The notes under the pieces were generated by a model. That model saw only the letters and a program-made list of their open reading frames with translations, made no database searches and had not been told where the DNA came from. From assembly GCA_000434735.1 (NCBI GenBank), contig FR881259.1, forward strand, positions 6,148 to 29,624: 23,477 nt of DNA, read 5' to 3'. The position numbers and the translations under genes are program-made. How positions within the stretch are numbered: the first letter of the stretch is position 1; the number at the start of each line of letters is the position of its first letter. Of the stretch, positions 1 through 6,643 are shown in pieces. Source of the DNA: Bacteroides sp. CAG:530. Lineage in GTDB: Bacteria; Bacteroidota; Bacteroidia; Bacteroidales; Bacteroidaceae.

Positions 1-1675
1 GAATGAGGCGTTCGTCTCCGCTCTTGCCTATAAGCCGTATGGCTTGGCGTTGTACTAACTCGTGACTGTCTTGCGAAGCTTCCTCAAGAACGGCAATGAA
101 GTTGTCATCGCCAATAAGGAAAATCTTTTCTAACGCTTGCAAGCGAACAGTTGCAAACGGTGATGTTTCATATATATCACGCAGCTGTGCCGATGATAGC
201 AGACCGTGTCGGCAGAGATGTTCGATGGCAAGCGACTGTAGGTCAGGATGGTCATTATGGAGTAATTTCTTCCACATTGATGGCTTATCCTCGTTGATGA
301 TGTGGTCGATATCGAGCGTCTTGCTGTCGGCTGAAGCAAATCGGAAGGTAGGGTCGCCTATGACGTGCGACTCAAGATAAGTGCTGTAGCGTACAATGTC
401 GCCAGCGCATCCGCCGTTGCTTATCAATCCAAGCATACGGTCGCTCCACTTGTCTTGAAGAACATTTACTGTGTTAGCGATACACACTACTGTTCGTCCT
501 GGCTGAAACAGATACTCGTTGGCTATGCAGTCGTCTTGATGGAACGAGCCGCAAAAACAGGCGTCAATTACAACCACCGGCACATTGGGTCGATAGCCGT
601 ATCCATTGAAATCTTCAAGATGTAAGTCGGCTGCAGCTTCTGCCAGTGAATCTTGTTCGGCAAGCGTCGTGGAGAGCGCATTTGCCAACCACGATTGCGG
701 AAGGTCGAATTTCTTTTCCAGCGCTATACGTAATGAGTCGGCGTTCTTACCACGCTGCTTGGCCTCGTATATGTGCTCGCGACAATTGCGCATGATAAAG
801 TCCTTGGCTTCACGTACGGTTTGCGGTTTTACAATGTTGTTTAGATACTGTGTGTTCCAATATCCATGATGGTGAAGCACAGCCAAGTCTAGGTCGGTAC
901 GCATTAACTCGTCCATCAGCATTGTCTTTACGGGATTGCGGTCACTGTGGTCGAGATAGCCAATTCGGTTAGTACGCCCTTTCAACTCTGGAAAGTGTTC
1001 AAGATACGAGCTCTTTTCATCGATGCGTGCCACTTTAGATTCGCTTATGTATCCATGTCCGCTGAAGTAGAACATCTGTTGCAACTGGCGTTGGATACGC
1101 TTTTCATCTACTAACTTGGTAAGATATGAACGTAGCTTTTCGTAGCGTGATGTACCTCCGGCATCGGTGGGACGTATGCGTCCGCTATAGATGGTAGGTT
1201 GTAAGTGCTGCCTACTGTCGGCGGTTAGCGAATAGTAGAAGTATGGCTTCTCGTCATCTTTGCCGAGCGAGCGGAACCGCAGTCCGAAGTCGTCATAATA
1301 TCGGTCGGAAGGCACCGACGACTCATGACGGTCGCGTTGTTGGTCCATCTTGAATGCGCTTGTCATGTGCTGTGCATCGCGCACCATGGGTATTGGTATA
1401 TCTCCCATAAATACGGCACCTATTACGGGGTCCTGTTTCTGCGAGTGCATGCGGATAAGTGTGGCACGTATACTGTCGGGTACTTGCCAACGGTCAATAA
1501 CTATATACGATTTCATGCCATGCAGTTGCTCTACTGCTGCGGCGTAGGCATCGACCTGTACTTTAGCTTCATTGTAGCTCTTCTGATCAATGACAATGGC
1601 GAATCCATCGCGTGCTTGTGTATTGATGAAGCAACCGATAGCTACCATTGATAAAAATATTTTCTTGTAGTTCAT
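1..1675 (-). CDS. Secreted clan CD (C25/gingipain-like) cysteine peptidase, second tandem copy, 3' end outside window
   Basis: The reading frame is open from the ATG at 1675 to the left edge (558 codons), so the C-terminus is missing. The product starts MNYKKIFLSMVAIGCFINTQA, a signal peptide, and then follows the neighbouring paralog (1736-3652) closely: a conserved VPDSIR stretch, GDIPIPMVRDAQH, SVPSDRYYDDFGL and SGRIRPTDAGG. The clan CD dyad is visible as His270 in HHHG and Cys373 in IDACFCG, followed by a HVIGDPTF motif like the GDP motif near the end of C25 peptidase domains. HEAT-like helices begin after it. Unlike its paralog, it carries about 65 extra residues between the His and Cys motifs. 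It lies 60 nt downstream of the first copy, so the two are probably co-transcribed. That it is an active protease is inferred from motifs; specificity is unknown. Confidence 0.75.
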   Translation of the reverse strand, partial: MNYKKIFLSMVAIGCFINTQARDGFAIVIDQKSYNEAKVQVDAYAAAVEQLHGMKSYIVIDRWQVPDSIRATLIRMHSQKQDPVIGAVFMGDIPIPMVRDAQHMTSAFKMDQQRDRHESSVPSDRYYDDFGLRFRSLGKDDEKPYFYYSLTADSRQHLQPTIYSGRIRPTDAGGTSRYEKLRSYLTKLVDEKRIQRQLQQMFYFSGHGYISESKVARIDEKSSYLEHFPELKGRTNRIGYLDHSDRNPVKTMLMDELMRTDLDLAVLHHHGYWNTQYLNNIVKPQTVREAKDFIMRNCREHIYEAKQRGKNADSLRIALEKKFDLPQSWLANALSTTLAEQDSLAEAAADLHLEDFNGYGYRPNVPVVVIDACFCGSFHQDDCIANEYLFQPGRTVVCIANTVNVLQDKWSDRMLGLISNGGCAGDIVRYSTYLESHVIGDPTFRFASADSKTLDIDHIINEDKPSMWKKLLHNDHPDLQSLAIEHLCRHGLLSSAQLRDIYETSPFATVRLQALEKIFLIGDDNFIAVLEEASQDSHELVQRQAIRLIGKSGDERLI

Positions 1676-1735
1676 TTTTTATAAGTTAAGGGGTTTATAT
1701 AAAGGTGTGCGGTAAATATTAACATATTTACATCT

Positions 1736-3652
1736 CTATTTTTCGATTCTGAGAATTGTGCGTAGGGCTTCTTCTCTTACATATATAGGCAATGACGTAT
1801 CGGCGTTAATCTTGTGTGCCGCATCAAGGCATATGTTTGAGGTGTAGGCGTTGTAGTGCCATCCCATGACATCAAGCAGAGCCTTCTTTAAATCATTGTC
1901 TTCGCAGCGGAGAGTATAGTCTGCCACTTGCGGAAGAAGATAAGCAGGACAATAGATGCGCATGTATCCTGCTTGACGTAGAGCATGTTTTTTGTCGAGA
2001 CTGTCACTACAAAGGCTCAATATGTCATTATCCCAACGAGCTCCCATTTTTTCCACTTGTCCGCGTATGGCATTACAAAATGAGTCGGGCTTGACAAGAT
2101 GATCTTCAATGGCGTGCAATTCTTTTTCCAAAGCCTCTGAAAGTAAGCGTTTATCAAAGAACTGTATTGCCTGATCGGCGTTGAAGGCAACACGTTTAGA
2201 CAGGTTTGGACGCGTGAGCAGACGGGCAAAAGCTGGGATTAGTTTCGGACTGCCACTTTTTGACATCATGTTTACGGCGAAACGTTGCAACATTTCGTAG
2301 TTATCACTTAGCGCTGTAATAATGGCATCTTCTATAAGGTCTGATTTACGGTTACACAGCATAGTGAAAGCCTGCAGACGCACTGTGGCGAGAGGGGAAG
2401 AGTTTAGGATGTGGAGTAAAGTCTGGTCGTTGTATCGTTGCGTATGCTCAAGCATGTTATGGCAAAGGAGGTCGGCAGACCCTTTGACCGGCGGTGTAGG
2501 AATGAATGCGAAAGTGGGGTCGCCGATTACATGCGATTCAAGATATGCGGTGTGCTGGTTTATATAGCCTATGCTTTTGCCGCAGGCAAGCAAACCGAGG
2601 TAGTGATCATACCACTTGTCTTGAATGATGTTAACGCTACCTGCAAGGGTAGCAACGGTGGCACCGCTGCTGAATATGTATTGGTTGGCTATGCAGTCGT
2701 CGCGATGAAACGAGCCGTTAAAGCAAGCATCGAATACCACACAGCGGGCATTGGGGCGAAATTTATATTTCGCGAAATCGTCAATGGTGAGATTATCGCT
2801 AGACCGCATATTGAGATATTGTGTGTCCCAGTCGCCATGATGGTGTAACACAGCTAAACTGAGGTCTGGACGCATCAACTCATCCATCATGCGAAACCGT
2901 ATGGGAGTAGCGTCATTATAGTCCATATAACTGAATGCGTTTGGTATAGCCGATAACTGTGGAAAATGCTCCATCAACCCACGAAACTCATCTATATGTG
3001 CTGGCTTAGACTCTGATATGCTGCCGTCACCGGTGAATACGAATACGGAACTCATCTTCTCAGGCTGAGTTTTAGTCGCAGTAGCTTTACGCAGATAAGC
3101 ACGCAACTTGTCATAACGCGATACTCCGCCTGCATCAGTAGGGCGTATGCGCCCGCTAAAAATATCAGGACACACACGTTGGTGGCCATCTGCAGAAAGC
3201 GAGTAGTACCAATAAGGTAGCTCCGCATCCTTGCCTAGCGACTTGAACTTAAGTCCGAAATCATCATAGAATCTATCGCTTGGCACTGATGATTCACGGC
3301 GGTCTCTACTCTGATCCATCTTGAAGGCTGATGTAAGATGTTGTGCATCACGCACCATCGGTATCGGTATGTCGCCAATGAGCACAGCGCCCACTATGGC
3401 ATCGCGTTTCTTTTCATGCAGACTGATAAGACGTGTGCGTATACTATCTGGCACCTGCCATTTGTCAACCACAATATATACTTTATAATTCTGTTTTTTT
3501 TCCAACGCATGCACATAGCCATCGAGTTCCGTGCGAGCCTTTTCATAGCTAACAGCATCAATGACCACTGCTAAACCATCCTTTGCCGAGGCCGACAATA
3601 CAGCAAGGCAAGAAATGATAGCAAGGTAGTATGTCTTAAATATTTTTTTCAT
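1736..3652 (-). CDS. Secreted clan CD (C25/gingipain-like) cysteine peptidase with HEAT-like C-terminus
   Basis: Product is 638 residues from the ATG at 3652. A frame extension to a TTG at 3667 overlaps the upstream stop codon and spoils the signal peptide, so I reject it. Residues 1-23 are a signal peptide ending SASA. The peptidase-like domain spans roughly 25-385 and has the clan CD signature: His272-Gly (HHHG) and Cys310 in VVFDACFNG, 38 residues apart, plus HVIGDPTF near 374-381, like the GDP motif closing C25 domains. Residues about 405-638 are short helical pairs that look like HEAT-type repeats. No Ig-like or T9SS C-terminal sorting domain is visible, so export by that route, as in gingipains, is not supported; the protein is probably periplasmic. 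It is fourth in the TonB-receptor operon. Possible roles are protein degradation for uptake or processing of the partner proteins. Confidence 0.8.
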   Translation of the reverse strand: MKKIFKTYYLAIISCLAVLSASAKDGLAVVIDAVSYEKARTELDGYVHALEKKQNYKVYIVVDKWQVPDSIRTRLISLHEKKRDAIVGAVLIGDIPIPMVRDAQHLTSAFKMDQSRDRRESSVPSDRFYDDFGLKFKSLGKDAELPYWYYSLSADGHQRVCPDIFSGRIRPTDAGGVSRYDKLRAYLRKATATKTQPEKMSSVFVFTGDGSISESKPAHIDEFRGLMEHFPQLSAIPNAFSYMDYNDATPIRFRMMDELMRPDLSLAVLHHHGDWDTQYLNMRSSDNLTIDDFAKYKFRPNARCVVFDACFNGSFHRDDCIANQYIFSSGATVATLAGSVNIIQDKWYDHYLGLLACGKSIGYINQHTAYLESHVIGDPTFAFIPTPPVKGSADLLCHNMLEHTQRYNDQTLLHILNSSPLATVRLQAFTMLCNRKSDLIEDAIITALSDNYEMLQRFAVNMMSKSGSPKLIPAFARLLTRPNLSKRVAFNADQAIQFFDKRLLSEALEKELHAIEDHLVKPDSFCNAIRGQVEKMGARWDNDILSLCSDSLDKKHALRQAGYMRIYCPAYLLPQVADYTLRCEDNDLKKALLDVMGWHYNAYTSNICLDAAHKINADTSLPIYVREEALRTILRIEK

Positions 3653-3663
3653 AATAATGGTTT

Positions 3664-5262
3664 TCAAAAGTTGACATACACACCAAACTCGCCACGGGTG
3701 AGCGATGTAGATTTAAAGTAGGCATAATACTGTGCGTCATCTTTGTAGGACGTAGACAGAACCTTACCGAACAGACCTAGGCGTACGTCTTTTGCTACAG
3801 GAAAACAATAGTCGGCAGAACCCCCTAAACATATACGCTTAGCCGATGCATACTCAAATTGACGTGTTACATAAATGCCAGTTATGTCATCGGAACCTGT
3901 CACGTTAGTGCCAGTGGCAAACTGGCGGTCTTTTATCGGCGTAACATATCCTGTGGTAATCTGTGCGCTAAGAATGCCATTGCCAATGATAAAGTGTTTA
4001 CCTACGGTGAGATTGAGCGCAAGGTTAGTCCACTGCTGCTTTTGCGTACCGTTGTCATTGTAGTGCTTTAATGTGTTGTTGGTAAGTGCTGTAAGTAACG
4101 ATGCGTAGAAATCGCACTGTCCATCGGTTAGATGGTCAAATCGATACTCGGCAGTAACGGCCATGTCTTTTTGTTTCTGTATGCGCGTCTTTCTCAGAAC
4201 CTCATAATATGAGATGTTTCCATGCTGTGTGTCGGTAAGTTTCTTTTGGTCATACCAGTCGGAGTTACCGTTAGCTATCTCAGCCCCTAATATGATGTTG
4301 TGAAGCATACGTTCGTTATGTGAGAACATGAGGCGGTCTTTCACATTGAGACAGCTAAAATAGTAGTCGCCGCCCTTGAATGTATAGGCAGAGCCACCGT
4401 CGGTAGCTTTTTCGTTACCTGCTGAGGCTTTTAACAGCACAATGTTCTGAAACGGAGATCCTGATGGCTTGAATGTTACCGACAGTTCACCTGAAAAAGT
4501 TGTACCCTTATAGTCGCGCTGATAGCCCGAATCCTCACTGCTTGAACGGCGATAATAGTCACCCATACCTTTCAGAAGGAAATATCGGTGATTTATAAGC
4601 GGATTGACCACAGTGTAGGAAAGATTACTACTGAGCAACTCTAAACGTGCTGCCAATCCGAGTACCCATGCCGATGATAGGGTAGCATCGGCACCTGCCG
4701 TTATGTTGAAGCGCGACGTGTTTGTTTTTGGACGTGGGTCTGTTTGGTCGCTCATGCTACCTACTGTTAGTCCTGCCCCTAATCCTCCTTTTATATTCTT
4801 GGTGAAACGATAAGCGAACTCTGCACCCATGGCGAATGTTTCAGCGTTTCCGTTACTTGCTACTGAGTCGGCAAGCACAAAAGGATTTTTAGGGATAAGA
4901 AAAAGAGTTGAGTTCCATACCTGATTTTTATAGCTTGTATTTATGTAACGTATGTATCCAGATACGTCTATACGGTCAAAATGGTGAAGTCCCCCAAGCT
5001 GTACATTAATATTATTGACATTGCCAGCCGTTCCTGCATCGTGAAAGTCTCCACGTGTGAGATCGTAACTCACGAAAGCCTCGCCTGTGGTTTGAATGCG
5101 GTTGTACGCAAGGCGTGTGGGGTTGATGCTATGGTAACGTATGTTGAATAATTCGTTTACCGCACCCTCATGTCCCTGTTTTGCTGCATTGTCAAACTCG
5201 GTTTGTGCCGCGACTTGTGCCGCACTGGCAGCCATGACACATAACATAAAATATTTATTCAT
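3664..5262 (-). CDS. Outer-membrane beta-barrel protein, DUF6850-like
   Basis: A 532-residue protein with a signal peptide (about 1-19, ending QVAAQ). The rest is alternating polar/hydrophobic strands with many aromatic girdle residues, and it ends in GVYVNF, a terminal-Phe strand typical of BAM-inserted barrels. The N-terminal region (residues about 25-120, with HSINPTRLAYN and GDFHDAGTAGN) precedes the barrel. I recognise this as the DUF6850 type of Bacteroidota barrel, from general resemblance and its position beside a DUF4876 gene; no function is established. It is not a TonB-dependent receptor, since no plug domain is seen. The next gene begins 11 nt after its stop, so translation of the peptidase is probably tied to it. 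It could be a porin-like channel or an anchor for the peptidases. Confidence 0.72.
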   Translation of the reverse strand: MNKYFMLCVMAASAAQVAAQTEFDNAAKQGHEGAVNELFNIRYHSINPTRLAYNRIQTTGEAFVSYDLTRGDFHDAGTAGNVNNINVQLGGLHHFDRIDVSGYIRYINTSYKNQVWNSTLFLIPKNPFVLADSVASNGNAETFAMGAEFAYRFTKNIKGGLGAGLTVGSMSDQTDPRPKTNTSRFNITAGADATLSSAWVLGLAARLELLSSNLSYTVVNPLINHRYFLLKGMGDYYRRSSSEDSGYQRDYKGTTFSGELSVTFKPSGSPFQNIVLLKASAGNEKATDGGSAYTFKGGDYYFSCLNVKDRLMFSHNERMLHNIILGAEIANGNSDWYDQKKLTDTQHGNISYYEVLRKTRIQKQKDMAVTAEYRFDHLTDGQCDFYASLLTALTNNTLKHYNDNGTQKQQWTNLALNLTVGKHFIIGNGILSAQITTGYVTPIKDRQFATGTNVTGSDDITGIYVTRQFEYASAKRICLGGSADYCFPVAKDVRLGLFGKVLSTSYKDDAQYYAYFKSTSLTRGEFGVYVNF

Positions 5263-5273
5263 TATTTTTCGAA

Positions 5274-5385
5274 GTTAACGAGTTTATGAGTTGACAAAAT
5301 ATTGAGATTGCAAGTTTAAAGCAAACGAGTTGGTAGCTTTGAATCTTTTTGTTTTCTAAAGATGTAAAGCTATCAACTCGTTAAC
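5274..5385. repeat. Large imperfect palindrome with repeated ACGAGTT motifs
   Basis: Bases 5324-5340 and 5366-5382 form a 17-bp inverted repeat with one G-T wobble, and the loop holds a further 6-bp stem (5343-5348 with 5358-5363). The right arm (5375-5385) also pairs perfectly over 11 bp with 5274-5284, and 5288-5294 pairs with 5373-5379, so alternative foldings are possible. It fills the 127-nt gap between the DUF4876 stop codon and the DUF6850 start inside the operon. There is no U-tract after the stem on the transcribed (minus) strand, so it is not a classical terminator. It may be a dispersed intergenic palindromic repeat or an mRNA processing or stability element. Confidence 0.65.
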
Positions 5386-5389
5386 TAAA

Positions 5390-6589
5390 TCATTTATCCA
5401 CCTCAGTTGGCTTTACGCCTGGTGTAAGCGGCTGATTGTTAAGAAAGTCATTAGACGAGTTGTTGGTGTCTTGATAATAGGCACGTCCGTTAACAATTTT
5501 AGAAACCTTTCTTCTAATGCATTTGCCTACCCATGTTTCAGAGGCAGATACACCCTGTGCGTCATCCTTGGGGAGGAATGTAGGATAATGTGTTTCATTG
5601 TCATTATTCCAGATGTCTACGGCATCGAGCACATATTTGCTCGGTATCATAAGAAACTGCATTGTGCTGGTGCTGTTTGGAGTAGTCTGCAAGTTTGCAG
5701 GATCAGCGGCATAGGCCTCAGGAGTCATGCCGTTAGGCAGTTTTGCAAGGATATAGGCACGTCCAAAAAATCCTAAACCGAATGCCTTCATATAAGTGTT
5801 GTTTTGGAAGATAATGCTTAGGTTTGGGGCATTGTAATCGGTCTCGCCTTTTACGTTGGAGATGTATATTTCCCAGTCGGCACCCGAAAGATCTACGCAG
5901 TGGTTGCCTTCAGGGGCTAGTTTACTATGGTCTGCAGCGTCTTGTGCTACGACTACGCTTTCACCAGGCTGAATAGGATATTCCTTGCCGCCACTAGTAC
6001 CAGGGAAAGCAACAACGGTACCTTGGCCACAGGCATAGAGATCGGTTATACCGGCAGCTTGCCATGCATTCTTCTGAGTTTGCTGACCTGCAGGTGCAGA
6101 CATCACAATACCATCAAGATACTGAACTTCATCAGAGTTGTTCACGATTTCAAAATATCCATCAACCATGTAACCCATTTTACCACCAGTGGTGTAAATA
6201 GCTTTGAATACAAGAGGCGACTGATATACGGTCTGCAAGTCAAGCGCTACGGTTTGGTTTGCATACACGTCGGCAGAGCCTGTGGCCACTACACGAGCTG
6301 TAGCGTCATCTTTTATCTTACCGCTCACGGAGAAGGAGTACTGGCCCTGTGTTAGCGTTATCTTTTCACTTGCCGACTGCAACTTGATGGTGTCATTAAC
6401 TGAGCCTTTTGTTGTGACAAGTTTAAGGTCTTCTACTGATGTAGCGTCTACGCCATCAGGCATAGTGATGTTAACTGTTACTTCATAAGATTTTACTTCT
6501 GGCTCGTCATTGTCAGAGCATGATACTATGGGCACAATAGCCGCAATGGCAAGCAATGCCCAGATGGTCTTTAAAATAGCTTTCTTCAT
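5390..6589 (-). CDS. Surface-type lipoprotein, DUF4876-like
   Basis: A 399-residue lipoprotein. The signal peptide ends in a lipobox with Cys24 (IVSC), followed at once by SDNDEPE. This acidic stretch resembles the Bacteroidota lipoprotein export signal that sends lipoproteins to the cell surface. Residues about 33-120 look like a small beta-sandwich (EVTVNITMPDG...LDLQTVYQ), and residues about 140-265 (GYFEIVNNSDEVQYLDG) resemble a lamin-tail-like beta-sandwich, the fold I associate with DUF4876. No catalytic motif is seen. It lies between the TonB receptor and the barrel in the operon, 54 nt after the receptor. A SusD-like role as surface partner of the receptor is an inference from position only; the sequence is not SusD-like. 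The family name is from memory and moderately sure. Confidence 0.75.
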   Translation of the reverse strand: MKKAILKTIWALLAIAAIVPIVSCSDNDEPEVKSYEVTVNITMPDGVDATSVEDLKLVTTKGSVNDTIKLQSASEKITLTQGQYSFSVSGKIKDDATARVVATGSADVYANQTVALDLQTVYQSPLVFKAIYTTGGKMGYMVDGYFEIVNNSDEVQYLDGIVMSAPAGQQTQKNAWQAAGITDLYACGQGTVVAFPGTSGGKEYPIQPGESVVVAQDAADHSKLAPEGNHCVDLSGADWEIYISNVKGETDYNAPNLSIIFQNNTYMKAFGLGFFGRAYILAKLPNGMTPEAYAADPANLQTTPNSTSTMQFLMIPSKYVLDAVDIWNNDNETHYPTFLPKDDAQGVSASETWVGKCIRRKVSKIVNGRAYYQDTNNSSNDFLNNQPLTPGVKPTEVDK

Positions 6590-6643
6590 TTTCTTCTATT
6601 ACTTATTATTATGTTATGTAGTTAAAAATGTTCGTTCTTAAAT

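Noticed and set aside
3653..3667. TTG start five codons upstream for the first peptidase
   Set aside because: It overlaps the DUF6850-like stop codon; the ATG at 3652 gives a standard signal peptide.
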